Shown: in pieces, positions 11,263 to 22,800 of the stretch | How the letters are laid out: every line of letters starts with the position of its first letter | Numbering within the stretch: the stretch's first letter is position 1 | Made by a program: the position numbers and the translations under genes | The notes under the pieces: generated by a model | What the model saw: only the letters and a program-made list of their open reading frames with translations | Told to the model about the DNA's origin: nothing | Databases searched by the model: none | Source: Puccinia triticina | Taxonomy: Eukaryota; Basidiomycota; Pucciniomycetes; Pucciniales; Pucciniaceae | Assembly: GCF_026914185.1 (NCBI RefSeq) | Contig: NC_070575.1 | Location: 3,862,001 to 3,926,000 of the forward strand | DNA length: 64,000 nucleotides | Direction of reading: 5' to 3'

Positions 11263-14200
11263 TCATTGCCGGTGGATCTTGAGGTCGGCGATGATCTTCA
11301 GATGCTTCTGTCGTCCCAGTGCCTTCGTGCACATGTCAGCCTTCATTTTTTGAGTTGATATGTAGTTGATGTGAATGAGGCCCGTGTCGTGAACTTCGCG
11401 AAGCCAATGGTACACTATGTCGATATGCTTTGAGCGTTGTTGGAAAATCGGATTGGTTGCTAGTGCGATAGCGCTTTGATTGTCAACAAATATTCCAAAC
11501 TGTTTGCCGGGTTTGATTGATAAACTTGTGAATAGATACTTTAGCCAAACAGATTCTTGAACTCCCTCGAAGAGAGCACGGTACTCCGCTTCCGTGGTTG
11601 ATGTTGAGACAGTTTGTTGTTTCTTCGAACGCCAGGACAGAAGATTTCCGCCCAACAGAGTGACATAACCCGAATAGGATCGCCTGTCATCCGTGCAATT
11701 TGCAAAGTCGGCGTCCGTGTAAACCGAGATGTCGTTGAGATCGCTGGTGCCTTCGAGTAGAATTCCATGCGATTTTGTACCTGCGAGGTACCTGAGCAGG
11801 TGCTGCACTGCCTTCCAGTGCGTTATCCCAGGCTTCTCGAGGTGTTGTGAAAGTTGCGAGACTGTGAAAGAAATATCAGGTCGTGTTGAGACCGAGAGGT
11901 AGTTGAGGAGGCCGAGTGCTTCCCGATAGTTGATCTTCAGTTGGAGGAAGGATTGATGCTCTTCCTCTGAGCATTTCACGAGTCTCGTGTTCTGCACCAT
12001 GGGCGTCGACGTTGTCCGACAGTCTGTGAAGCCATAATTTTCGAGAATTGACTGCGTGTAACTTTCTTGACTTAGTAGCATGCTTGAGCTTGACGGTCTT
12101 GACAATTTGATTCCAAGAATGTGCTTTGCCTCGCCAAGATCTTCCATCCGGAACTTTGCTGAGATGAGTGTTTTGAATCTATCAACGTCATGACTAATGA
12201 TTATCATGTCGTCAACATACACATGCACAAAGCACTCCCATCCTTCCACCGACGAAGTGAAAAGACATGGATCGGCTGGACACGCTTTGAAGTCGATGGA
12301 GTCGAAAAACTTCTTAAGTTCCGCGTACCATACCCGCGGCGCTTGCTTTAGCCCGTAAATGGCTTTATGTAACTTCAGACAGTAACCTTTCGGCACGTCC
12401 AAGCCTGGAGGAGGACGAAGATACACCGATTCTTTCAATTTGCCGTTTAAGAAGGCGTTTTTCGCGTCCATTTGATGGATGGCGTAGCCTCGAGATAGAC
12501 CAACAATCAGAGCTGCCCTGAGACTAGTCGAACGTCCCGTCGGTGCATAGGTAAAACCGTAACCGTCCTTCTGTTGTGATCCTTGGGCGCAAAGCCTAGC
12601 TTTGAATTTCACGACGATTCCTTCTGAATTTCTCTTTTTTCTGAAGACCCATACTGTTCCCAACAGTTGCTCGTCGCCGGGCATAATCTCTATCGACCAG
12701 ACTTTGAGGTCTTTCATGGCCGCTAACTCGGATTCAACTGCCTGCGTCCACGAGGAGGCGTCCGAGGATAGCATCGCTTCTCGGTGAGTTTTCGGGATAT
12801 CCGAAGCAGATAACGCCATGGCCAGATTAGCCCTTCTCTTTGTATGAAGGATGTGGGAGGGGTCTATGTTCGAGCTTATGTTCTTTGGGGCTATGTTGGA
12901 AGTGAGTAGAATGTCATAACCAGGCCGAGGTGGAGCAGTCGAAGATGCAGTTGGTGGCTCTGTTGGAACCGGTGGTGGCGGAGGGATTGCTGGAGCGGGA
13001 GGTTCGGTTTGAACTTGAGAGTCCGAGGTCTCTGAGTTGTTGAAGAATGTGTTCACGTCGATGGTTGATGAATCCGGATCGAGTTCATCTTCAACAGATC
13101 GCCAGTTCAAGACTTCCTGCCCTAGTTCTTCACGCGTCGAGGAATCTGCCGGTTCTGATGTGAAAATTTCGTCGAATTGGCTAGGTGTGAGTGGGTCGAA
13201 ATGGCTTGACGGGTCAGCTGGGGAGAATGTGGAGACTCCTGGAAACTCTGTCACGTCAAAGGTTACGTCGTGACAGCGCTCCACTTTCCCCCCTGGAAGG
13301 AGGACGCGCCAGTTATGCGTCCCCAGCTGGTACCCTACGAGCAGCCCTTTCTTTGCCGTGTCTCCGAACTTTCCATCGCGCAGCTGCTTTGGAATGTTCA
13401 CATAGGCTTGACATCCGAACGGCTTCAGGCGAGTGACGTTGAATGGTGACCCGAACCACAAGTTGTGGGGGGTGTCCCATTTGAGCTTCCGCATTGGAGT
13501 GATATTCTCCAGAAGTACTGCCGTAGAAACCGCCTCGCCCCAGTATTCGGAAGGCAGATTAGCTTGCTTTAACATACAGCGAGCCTTTTCAGAAGTTGAG
13601 CGATTGCCGCGTTCAGCAACCGAGTTTTGTTGAGGCGTGTATGGAGCGGTGACTTGAACTGTGACGCCTTTATTCCTCAAGAATTCCAAGAACTCATTGG
13701 AATTAAATTCCCCTCCCCCATCGAAGATGACTGTCTTGATGTTTGCAGAGTGATGGTTGGTTACTTCATTGTAATATTGCTTAAAGAAAGAGAATGTTTC
13801 TGATTTCTTGGATAACAAATATACATGACGATATCTAGTGAAGTAATCGGTAATCTTGAAGTAATATTCTTTGCCACCAAACGATCTAGGATTGATTCGA
13901 CCGCTGAGGTCCATGAAGACGTACTCTAGCGGTCGAGTAGCTTCAGGAAGTGAACCGGGAAAAGGAAGACGATGAGACTTAGATAAGGAACAAGCTTCGC
14001 AGTGAAATTTTTCGGCGCGTATTCCTGGAAACAGCTTCTTCAGAGCCTTGAGGTTTGGGTGTCCTGCTGCCCTGTGTAGCGATTGAATGTCAGAACAGCG
14101 ATCTTGGTTGGCGAATTTAGCGACAGACTGACCTTGAGAGCCAGAGCCGAGCTTGATGTTGCACACGCCACCAATAATCGCCGCTGACAAGATCACTGAA

Positions 14201-15342
14201 TTGTTTCGGACTAGATCAAACGTCTTAGGGCTTGTCCTCTTCACGTCACAGCCTCGCTCGAAGAGCCTGCCGAAGCTGATGAGAGTGCCGGCTAGATCGG
14301 GAACGTGAAGTGCCTTGAGTTTTAGCTCAGTGCCGTCGTTGGCAATGATGGTAACAAATCCTTCACCAATTGAATTGAGGGTGTTCCCGTCGGCTAGAGA
14401 GATCGAGGTAGATCTTGAGTGGTAATCTTTGAAGCGAGATCGGTCGGCGAACATGTGATGGCTGGCGCCACTGTCGAGAAAACAGACATCGGAGGATTTG
14501 ACAGCGGAAAGAGCTTGCCTGATGCAAAGCAAGCCACTGCTGGTGGTGCTAATCGATGATGTGTCGTCGACTTCTTCGGTTGGGGTAGAAGTTGCGGCCT
14601 TGGCTGTCGGCTTCTTCTTCTTGAGTTGTCTGCACTTAGATGCCGGGTGCTTGGTATCCAGATTGTGGACCCCAGGTGAACACGTCGGCCAGTTGTTTGA
14701 CTGTGCCGCCGCTAGAGCCGACTCCTGTTTGATCACGGGAGTAGAGATATTAGAGACTTGGTCCCTGCGTTTGCCTTCGAGCAAGTCTCTTAGAATGTCG
14801 ATAGTAAGAGGTCGCTTGGTGAGGAGTATATCGCGAACATTGAGAGACGAAGGTACCCGTGAGAGAAGAAATTCAGCCATCCAGGTCTCGTGGAGGGTGA
14901 ACTTCTCTGGAGCTTTGATTATCTCGACGCCGACTGCTGCGATGTTGCTGAGGTGTGTGTTAAGATCGAAGAGAAAAGCCGCGACGTCTTCACCCTTGAA
15001 TTTGATCGAAAAGAACTCTTGAACCACTTTTGCTTGGTTTTCACCAGTCTTGGCTTCGAAGTGGTTCTCGATCAGAATCCAAATCGCACGAGGGTTGTTT
15101 TCGTTCTCGGGTTTGACGAACTGGGTGCGGTATTTTTGTCCTAGATAGAGTGAAATGATACCGGCAGCTTTTCCCATCTCCTTGTTGTGGGTTGACAGTT
15201 CGGTAGCGTCGGTGGGAGGTGTGACAGTGGCGTCGATGTACATTTTAAGTCCTTGGACTTGAAGGTAGCCTTTCATCTGACCTTTCCATGTCGAAAAGGG
15301 GATGTTGTCCAACGATTGGAGAACGCTTTTGTGTTCGGCCAT
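11263..15342 (-). CDS. Copia Gag-Pol polyprotein, 1359 aa, intact
   Basis: One frame without stops. The N-terminal Gag (STWKGQMKGYLQVQGLKMY) is of UBN2/DUF4219-like type; a Cys/His stretch near residue 220 is not a standard zinc knuckle. Protease DSGASHH; GAG-pre-integrase HxxxxH...CxxC (LHRAAGHPN, FHCEACSLSKSH); integrase with FMDLSG, IFDGGGEF and a later Glu; reverse transcriptase with GTVWVFRKK, QMDAKNAFLNG and the catalytic YVDD (CFVHVYVDDMII); RNase H with YTDADFA, TTEAEY and VDNQSA. Length and domain order (PR-IN-RT-RH) fit a complete Ty1/copia polyprotein. The ATG at 15342 follows the 5' LTR by about 60 nt. Likely competent at sequence level. Confidence 0.5.
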   Translation of the reverse strand: MAEHKSVLQSLDNIPFSTWKGQMKGYLQVQGLKMYIDATVTPPTDATELSTHNKEMGKAAGIISLYLGQKYRTQFVKPENENNPRAIWILIENHFEAKTGENQAKVVQEFFSIKFKGEDVAAFLFDLNTHLSNIAAVGVEIIKAPEKFTLHETWMAEFLLSRVPSSLNVRDILLTKRPLTIDILRDLLEGKRRDQVSNISTPVIKQESALAAAQSNNWPTCSPGVHNLDTKHPASKCRQLKKKKPTAKAATSTPTEEVDDTSSISTTSSGLLCIRQALSAVKSSDVCFLDSGASHHMFADRSRFKDYHSRSTSISLADGNTLNSIGEGFVTIIANDGTELKLKALHVPDLAGTLISFGRLFERGCDVKRTSPKTFDLVRNNSVILSAAIIGGVCNIKLGSGSQGQSVAKFANQDRCSDIQSLHRAAGHPNLKALKKLFPGIRAEKFHCEACSLSKSHRLPFPGSLPEATRPLEYVFMDLSGRINPRSFGGKEYYFKITDYFTRYRHVYLLSKKSETFSFFKQYYNEVTNHHSANIKTVIFDGGGEFNSNEFLEFLRNKGVTVQVTAPYTPQQNSVAERGNRSTSEKARCMLKQANLPSEYWGEAVSTAVLLENITPMRKLKWDTPHNLWFGSPFNVTRLKPFGCQAYVNIPKQLRDGKFGDTAKKGLLVGYQLGTHNWRVLLPGGKVERCHDVTFDVTEFPGVSTFSPADPSSHFDPLTPSQFDEIFTSEPADSSTREELGQEVLNWRSVEDELDPDSSTIDVNTFFNNSETSDSQVQTEPPAPAIPPPPPVPTEPPTASSTAPPRPGYDILLTSNIAPKNISSNIDPSHILHTKRRANLAMALSASDIPKTHREAMLSSDASSWTQAVESELAAMKDLKVWSIEIMPGDEQLLGTVWVFRKKRNSEGIVVKFKARLCAQGSQQKDGYGFTYAPTGRSTSLRAALIVGLSRGYAIHQMDAKNAFLNGKLKESVYLRPPPGLDVPKGYCLKLHKAIYGLKQAPRVWYAELKKFFDSIDFKACPADPCLFTSSVEGWECFVHVYVDDMIIISHDVDRFKTLISAKFRMEDLGEAKHILGIKLSRPSSSSMLLSQESYTQSILENYGFTDCRTTSTPMVQNTRLVKCSEEEHQSFLQLKINYREALGLLNYLSVSTRPDISFTVSQLSQHLEKPGITHWKAVQHLLRYLAGTKSHGILLEGTSDLNDISVYTDADFANCTDDRRSYSGYVTLLGGNLLSWRSKKQQTVSTSTTEAEYRALFEGVQESVWLKYLFTSLSIKPGKQFGIFVDNQSAIALATNPIFQQRSKHIDIVYHWLREVHDTGLIHINYISTQKMKADMCTKALGRQKHLKIIADLKIHRQ

Positions 15343-15390
15343 GGTAGTTGACTTGTTCGGTATTTTCGTCTTTAGATCCAGTTACGCTCC

Positions 15391-15403
15391 TGGGCTCATA
15401 ACC
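15391..15403 (-). other. Primer-binding site, half initiator-tRNA-Met type
   Basis: On the plus strand GGGCTCATAACC matches the anticodon stem-loop of eukaryotic initiator tRNA-Met, as in Drosophila copia and yeast Ty5, which prime from a cleaved half tRNA. It touches the 5' LTR. Confidence 0.5.
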
Positions 15404-15960
15404 TAATGAACGAAGAGCTGTGGGATCTAAGAGACCAGCAGCGAATCTGTGAGCTGCACACGAACAACTACGACACGGTATCGTGGTGGAGGCACACCTA
15501 AGAGACCAGCAGCGAATCTGTGAGCTGCACACGAACAACTACGACACGGTATCGTGGTGGAGGCACACCTGCGGAGACCGGAAGTGGAAGTGAGTTGCGA
15601 GTGATGAGAAACAGAGATGAATCTTGAGAAATGAACAACGACAAGCATACAAACCTAAGAGACCAGCAGCGAATCTGTGAGCTGCACACGAACAACTACG
15701 ACACGGTATCGTGGTGGAGGCACACCTGATAGTGAGAGACAGTGAGGTGAGAAGAAATGAACACTGGAATGAGAGGAGATGACTATGGGGCATACCTGCG
15801 GAGACCGGAAGTGGAAGTGAGTTGCGAGTGATGAGAAACAGAGATGAATAAGGTACAACGTGGGAATAACGATGAAACTATATACATCTAGACTAGGTTT
15901 CTACTATCACTAACTCCGCAGCACAATACTCCGGCGGCCGCAATGCCATGCGCCTCAATA
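15404..15960 (-). repeat. 5' LTR of copia element 1
   Basis: 557 bp, apparently identical to 10695-11251, with the same internal triplicated ~70-nt unit. Its outer edge abuts the target duplication GGATT at 15961-15965. Confidence 0.5.
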
Positions 15961-18900
15961 GGATTGACTTGGGAGTCCGAAGTCCTGGAGGGGATAATAG
16001 TTTTTCCTTTCTTCTTGTTGGCTTTCCATCTATTTAAGCCTTCATGCAACACATCTATCCACTCGAGTGGTTCAGGACGTTTAAACGAGAGGCCGGCCGT
16101 TCTTTGATGTGAATCAATAGCATGTAAAGAGCAGGAGTTTAAGATGAAATTTATATCGTCTTTGTGTGTCACTTCAAGTGCCTTGACCAGGCTATCCTGC
16201 CTCTCCACCCTCATGACTCGTGTCTTTGTAAGCTTGCAATTGCCATCATGGCAATTATGTTGCAGGTTTAAAGAACTTACCACTTCCTATGGATGGTGGG
16301 GAAGATTGGTAGGTGTGATTAGTAACAAATAAAACCAAGAAAAGTAATGAATCGTATACATACCTCAGCATTCAGAAACAGACATTGTGGAGTAACTGTG
16401 AACTCTGTCATTCGATACCACTCATTCAACGTCTTTGACTTCTTGAGTATACTAGCGTGAAGAATGTAGCGGGGTCGATGCAAAGGCTTGGAAACACTCC
16501 AGATAGAGCGTATGCGACCAACGGTTTCATTGTTTGAGTCTGATTCTGGACTTGAAGGGAGATGAAACTGTTCTTCACATCAAATATTTCAGCAACGTAA
16601 ATTTAAAGGTTTCTTATGTAAGTAGACGAAAAACGTACCAAGATGAAAGAATTCTTCTTGAGTGTTTCTTTATCATTGAGATTTAACTCGGAGAATTGAC
16701 AGATATTATGGTTACAATAATGAATCTTCAGGTCACTCGGAACCGGCAGTAAATCGATTTTCAAGACAGCTTCTTTCTTTATTGAGGGATAAGATTGATT
16801 TGGATACGAGATGGAATGGTTATAGCCAAAGGCGCTTTGAATATCAGCATTTTTGGTGAAAAGATCTGTTATCTTGGACAACGCTTTTGTGAATTTTTTT
16901 AGCATCCGATCATAAAATATACTACCAGAGAACATGCAACGAAATGAGTGATAGCTGCTAAAGGTAATAGCGATATCTCGACCGGGACTTTGGCGATTTG
17001 AGTGGATTGAAGCGTTATGCAAAATACCATTATAACTTTCAAACTTTTCGGTAGCAACAAGAGGAGGAGGTCCATAGTATATAATAGACTTGGGAAGATG
17101 GAGTAACATGTGGAACTTTGGTTTATTGATCCACTGAGCCGAGGATTTGATAATATGATATACGAAAATGTTGATTCAGATCTTCAACTCGATTAGGTAT
17201 TCATCCATATTTGCAATGTGGGTTTGGTATATGAGTGGAGCTAGATGGCAAAGAGCGTGCCAGATATTTTGCTTTGGGGTGTCCATAAATTGAAAGAATA
17301 AGAAGGGAGCCGCTTGGACAATGACTTTGAAATCTTTACCAATCAAACTTGAGGAGTATCTGACAAGACCGGTGGGTTTGATCAAAGGAACGTTTAACAA
17401 ATCGGTGTTGAACGATCGCCACAAGCCAACAAGTTCGTCTTTTTCTGGAGGTTTGAGGCTATTCATAAAATCGCGGAAAACATATTTGACCATACCAAGC
17501 GAGAAGACATGAAGGATTTCCACGGGAGTATGTTTTGTTCCATCAAATCCTGGCAGAATAATTCAGAATCAGTTTTATTTCAAAAAACAAAAAAGAAAAA
17601 AGAAAACAACCAAAATGATTTGAAACAAGATGATTTATTAAGACCTTCAAGTTCCCAGTATGGGTTGAATAAATCCTTTGGATCATTCTTCTCCAGATCG
17701 GCTATGTGTTGTGGAATGTTTAGCTTCAGGTGAGGTGGAATTGGCTCCTTCTTCTTCTTGAGTTTGTTCCTGAGTTTTTTAGATTGATAAATTTTGGAGG
17801 CGAAGTGGCGATTAAGTTGATCTCGAACGCCTAATTGAACCAAAAGTGCATCTGATTTCTTTTCGCTCCTTTTCTCCTTGGCCAATGTCCAGATTTTTTT
17901 AGAATCTTCAATCATTTGAGGCCAATACCGATGCTTATTCACGCACTTGTTGAATAAATTCAAGAACATAATCAGCCGAGGTTTTATAAATCAAATGCAG
18001 GGAGAAATGTTACAAACTTGTGTTCCATGTGAACTCATTTGCAAGAACTCGGTTAAGTATTTCATAGTGACTTTCTCAGATAGACTCGGGGCCGATAGCA
18101 CACAGAATCGACAAGGATTGAGAGCTGCTGAAGGCACTGGAGTACTTGTAATCTCTGCATGCATTGGAGAGTCTGCAAGGAAGGAGAAAACCGGGGTCAT
18201 GACCAAGACCTCCTCCTCAAGACTAACATCATAGGCATCGTATCCGTTTCTGCACATATTACTACAAAAAAATATATCAGCAGAAGTTAAAACCAATCAA
18301 AAATTCTAGAATAGCATACTTCATCTCCGGGACAATCAACTGCCCCATTTCCAGAGCACCGGCAGTGTTTGATGTGCACAGGAAGTGACAGTTGAATTCT
18401 TGGTTTGAGATTGCAGGGGGGAGACCGGACAAGGTGAAATAATAGGAAACATGTTTGTTCCATTGCTTTGACACATTCCCCGATGTATCATCGCAGTACA
18501 AGCTAATTGGGGTGTGTCGGATGATCCTCTTGTGCGCTTCGGTCCGCCATGGATTTGGAAGTTTTATCGAGGTGACTTGACCGCAGTTGAATTCTAGGGT
18601 TGGTTGTGAAAAAAAATAAAATCAACATTGAAAGAAGCTGTATAATTCAAATTCAAACATTACAAACCTTCAATATGATTTCCGCAAACTTCATCCAACT
18701 TTTTTCCATTCTTAGTCCTTATTTCCGAGTACGTCAGAGTAAAGTCGTCCACCGCCAAAGTTAATAAGTTTGGGTCTTCAAACAAAATGTCCGATGGGAT
18801 CTCGAGGACTAGGCTGTCATTTGTGCTATTCGAAGAAATTGTCGGCTTGAAGCACTTCGAAAAAAACCTATCATCTAGCTTAAAAATAAATATGGGGATA

Positions 18901-20122
18901 AGAATACCCAGCAGTCCTTTGACTTTTACCGGTTCAAAAATGTAGTAGTGCTTGTCATTTGAGGGACACATTTGAACCCGCTGAGTGCGCGATAAGCCTT
19001 CTAGCCACCTCCTAGATTGTGATAACTTGAAAATATTCTTCCCTTTTGCATTGATGGGGAAGAAGTCTAAATGGGGAATAACTAAAGGATTGGATAGTTC
19101 CTGCAAGGGTTCAAAAATGCACGAGTCACAAATCAATAGAAACATTTTACATGAATAAAATCCACTTACATTTGCAACTATGTTCTTGGCAGAGAGAGAA
19201 AAACAGGTCTTGCCTGTGCTTGCATCCTTTTGAGCTATAGGATAATTACCAGCATTGCGGATTGTCTTCCGCTGTCTTCGCAAGGCCTCGTATCCAGGAA
19301 GCTTGACATCACATAGGATGAGGAGGACCTTCTGTATGTGGTTGTAGATCGAGCGCGAGATTATTTTGTGTAGGAAACCTACAATCAAGGATCCAGCAAG
19401 GTACTTTTGAAATTCCAGAAACAAACAAACAATCTATCAAACTTGCACCGGATGCAACACAAGTATTGGGCTTACAAGATTATCCCAAAAAGGATACCAA
19501 GGTGAGTGCTCTCCTTTTTTTTCTTGTTCCTTTTCAGCCGTCTTCTCCTTCTGCTCTGCATCTTTGGAGCGCTGATTATCGGCTTTTTCTGGTAGCAAAT
19601 CGGTCCAATCCAACTTGCGTTCATCCTCAGAGTCCCAATAGTCCTCGTCGGGGGATGGCTTGTCAAACGTGTCCAATGGAGGCCGGGTGTTCTCGACTGG
19701 ATTTGTGTCAGTTTCCATCGGCCTGTTGTTCTCATTATCTATGACATAGGTTTGATCCAAAAAGATGTTGTCAAACTCCTGATTAAGGTCTTCTCCATCC
19801 AGATCTGTGTATGTATTTGCATTGTTTGGCGTCAAACCCGTTTGGCCAGCCATTGGTAAACGAGGATGTTGTTCCTGCTCGCGTAATTCAGCGGCCACAA
19901 CACGTTCTTGGTGGGTATTCAGCCTGGAATGTTTCAACTTATTTTTTAGGAGCCTACTTCCACAGGGCATGCAATGGTAACGCTTTCCTTCCGGGGTTTC
20001 GAATTCCTTGAAACCTTTTTGGATTGGAATATAAGGAATGAGTCAAATATATTTTTACGCATTTATTTTCCTAGAAAAATCTCACACTTCTCATCCAAAG
20101 CAAAAGCAACATGTCTCGGCAT
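15961..20122 (-). pseudogene. Tnp2/CACTA-like transposase gene, split by copia
   Basis: The gene starts at ATG 20122 (MPRHVAFALDEK), then a Cys2-His-type finger (YHCMPCGSRL), an acidic linker, and a long core across at least ten exons. Core motifs include YCDDTSGNVSKQWNKH, YYFTLSGLPP, FLADSPMHAEIT, ILHVFSLGMVKY, NKPKFHMLLHLP and SNRQSPGRDIAITF. These match what I remember of a large rust family related to Tnp2/Plavaka-type transposases. One in-frame TGA lies at 17176-17178 between conserved segments. The last exon is cut by copia element 1 four codons before the native stop: SQVNP continues as TFLI-stop at 10694-10674. With the insertion present, the frame runs about 24 codons into the LTR and stops at 15888. 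Cell role: DNA transposition. Confidence 0.5.
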
Positions 20123-20377
20123 GATTCTGATTTGCGGTCTTGCGCTGAAGTGGCTGATCAATCGGGAGGAATCAATGATCAGCTGTGCTGAGAATTTCAA
20201 CCGCGCATGACACACACTTTATTTAAATCTACCCTTTTCACCTGTTTCTGACAGAATAAAGGATTCAAATTCGTTGCAACACTGGTTCTGAGCAATCGTC
20301 CCCATCACATTCTCGGTATCTCTCCTCTCCTCCCAATTCTTACTTGGACTATTTTTCCAAGCCTTCCTCATCTCATA
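20123..20377. promoter_or_regulatory. Bidirectional promoter between the two element genes
   Basis: 255 nt separate the divergent start codons of the transposase (20122) and accessory gene (20378). No other gene fits, so both promoters must lie here. No clear TATA box was recognised. Confidence 0.5.
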
Positions 20378-21858
20378 ATGTCCTCCTCTGCTGAAGTCGA
20401 GGATGATATTTCCAGCATGTTCAAAGATCGCGAAAATCCTTCCGGTAACAACGATCAAAACCCACCAAGTCCTTCTAGAGATACAGTCCACCATGAAAAC
20501 AATCACACTAATATTTTTGATGAGAACGAGAACCAGTCTGATCATGAAGAGCCAGATCAACGTATGGCAGACTTGGATGATCCAATGGATACACTGATTG
20601 AGGAGCTCCAAAATTCTTATCATCTCAATGAGAAGTATTCTTCGATTTCTATCAAGTCTCTCAAAGTAAGCCGATCGTTCTCCTCCCTTTGTGCTCTATA
20701 CTCACCATCAGCTCAACAGTGCCCTGAAGAAGAACGATATGCAAGAACTCTATTTGCACTCACCTCGATCTGTCAGAGTCTTGAGGCTGGCCCAAGCAAG
20801 GGAAGCTCAAATCATCAATGTCCGGATTACTTCAAAGTCAGTATCTCCAAATCAACTCATCATTATTCGCAAAAGCATATTTTTCAACATTTTTTCTTCT
20901 ACAGGATTTTGTTCGTGAAACAGCAAAATCGTTCATTGGCAGGACGGATGTCAAGGCCTACACTGCCACCTTGGACAAACATTCTGACCCGCTGACCCTG
21001 GCACTTCTAAAATTGACCACAGTATGCACTGGTCTCTTTTTTTACCGATGAAGTTTGTGTTGATCTTACTAATTTATGCACCTAGGACGTGGCCAACAAG
21101 CAAACCCAAGAATTCAAGGACAAGTATTACCCAGAAGGCCACGATGGCACCAACCTCGAAGCAAAGTCGGAGTATGGTAAAGTCATGGTTGCTCTGGTCA
21201 AACATATTTGAGGACAGTTGAGAGACCTTGTAAGTCTTTTTCCACCATCATGCTTGTTGACCAAGTCTTTTGATCTTTTGCATTGTTTGAAGCTTCTTAC
21301 CCAGATCTTAACGAATAAGAAGGTCAAACCAACTGGCCCTGTTCCCCCAATTGATGAGTTGATCCAGAGTGTCAGATGCCCTTCGTTCATTCTCTGCATG
21401 ATCAGCTTGGAATAAGCCTGACCATGCTTGTTGTTTTGTTCATAGATTGTTAAGGATCTCCTCCCAAAACAGGAGCGAACCAATTATTCACCCATTGCAA
21501 TCACCTGGAGGATGCGCATTTGATCCAGTCATCTTCGATTGGAGACGGTTTCCCACTATGCCGGCCATTATCCCAAAGCTATCACCCAATGGATGTTGAT
21601 TGACAAGCGACTGGACAACCTTCGATGGAAATCACGTGCCTTCCAACAAAAGTCTGCATATTTTCAACCTCTTTGAACAATCAGAACTAATCATCTGCTC
21701 CTCTTTCATTCCCAATAAGGCATGCGGAGCTAGTCCTTGCAAAGGATGCTGAGATGTTCTCTCATGACCAGTGGTACAAAAAGCTTGATCGCGCTAAGAT
21801 TGTGATGCCAACCATGCAAGACGTTGAGGACGCCATGGCAAATTCACCTACCTCTTAG
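20378..21858 (+). pseudogene. Accessory protein gene of the CACTA-like element
   Basis: Exons read: 20378-20665, 20712-20840, 20905-21021, from 21086, then further exons to the TAG at 21856-21858. The N-terminus is acidic and Asn/Glu-rich; the C-terminal half reads LRLETVSHYAG, QWMLIDKRLDNLRWKSR and DVEDAMANSPTS. The last part aligns by eye with the intact protein at 39598-41376 (Y/HLR..T(I/V).Y.G, QW..I, LVL..D...F, PT...VE..M). In-frame TGA codons at 21209-21211 and 21521-21523 break it. Function unknown; the pairing with a transposase suggests a TnpA-like DNA-binding partner, which is inference. Confidence 0.5.
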
Positions 21859-22124
21859 CCATCTCAATCAAATTTTCCTTGGTTCATGTGATCCACCGCT
21901 CAACCAGCCAACAAAACGATTGTTGTTCCTCATCCTCAATCCCCATCCCCCACAAAAGTAGTGCATTAAACTACGCAAATCGATTGCTTTTTCCGCGGGT
22001 GATTCACCCTGACCTCCATTTTTAAACCCGCTTTTAATTTCCTGTGATGGATCTGCTGCTAAATTTAGAGCAGATCCGGACCGCAAATATTTTGTAAAAA
22101 AACCCTGGATAAAATCAATCTTAA

Positions 22125-22800
22125 ACGGTAAATTAATCTGACGTCGGGGTCGATCCGACCCAAAAATGCTGTCAGATGGAACTGTCGGATAAATAACCAA
22201 TCTGACGTCGGGGTTGATCCGACCCAAAAATGCCGTCAGATGGAACTGTTGGATAAATAACCAATCTGACGTCAGGGTCAATCCGACCCAAAAATGCTGT
22301 CGGATAAATAACCAATCTGACGTCGGGGTCAATCCGACCCAAAAATGCCGTCAGATGGAACTGTCGGATAAATAACCAATCTGACGTCAGGGTCAATCCG
22401 ACCCAAAAATGCTGTCGGATAAATAACCAATCTGACGTCGGGGTCGATCCGACCCAAAAATGCCGTCAGATGGAACTGTTGGATAAATAACCAATCTGAC
22501 GTCAGGGTCAATCCGACCCAAAAATGCTGTCGGATAAATAACCAATCTGACGTCGGGGTCAATCCGACCCAAAAATGCCGTCAGATGGAACTGTTGGATA
22601 AATAACCAATCTGACGTCAGGGTCAATCCGACCCAAAAATGCTGTTGGATAAATAACCAATCTGACGTCGGGGTCGATCCGACCCAAAAATGCCGTCAGA
22701 TGGAACTGTCGGATAAATAACCAATCTGACGTCAGGGTCAATCCGACCCAAAAATGCCGTCAGATGGAACTGTTGGAAAAATAACCAATCTAGTGACGTC
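22125..22800. repeat. Minisatellite of 64- and 51-nt units
   Basis: Units start TGACGTCrGGGTCrATCCGACCC and end GGATAAATAACCAATC. The long form carries an extra CGTCAGATGGAAC that the short form lacks. About a dozen units are present in mixed long/short order, extended to 22960 by looser TGACGTC copies. It lies just inside the right end of the CACTA-like element. Confidence 0.5.

Larger units (their letters stand above)
10695..15960 (-). mobile_element. Intact, young Ty1/copia retrotransposon
   Basis: Two 557-bp LTRs (10695-11251, 15404-15960) look identical by eye and flank one uninterrupted gag-pol frame. The 5-bp target duplication GGATT lies at 10690-10694 and 15961-15965. In element orientation (minus) the primer-binding site GGTTATGAGCCC (15392-15403) directly follows the 5' LTR, and the purine tract (complement of 11252-11265) precedes the 3' LTR. 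The element sits in the last exon of the Tnp2-like gene. Confidence 0.5.

Noticed and set aside
22172..22741. Series of minus-strand ORFs with repeated VRLVIYPT peptides
   Set aside because: They are translations of the 64/51-nt minisatellite; no start context, splice signal or non-repeat sequence.
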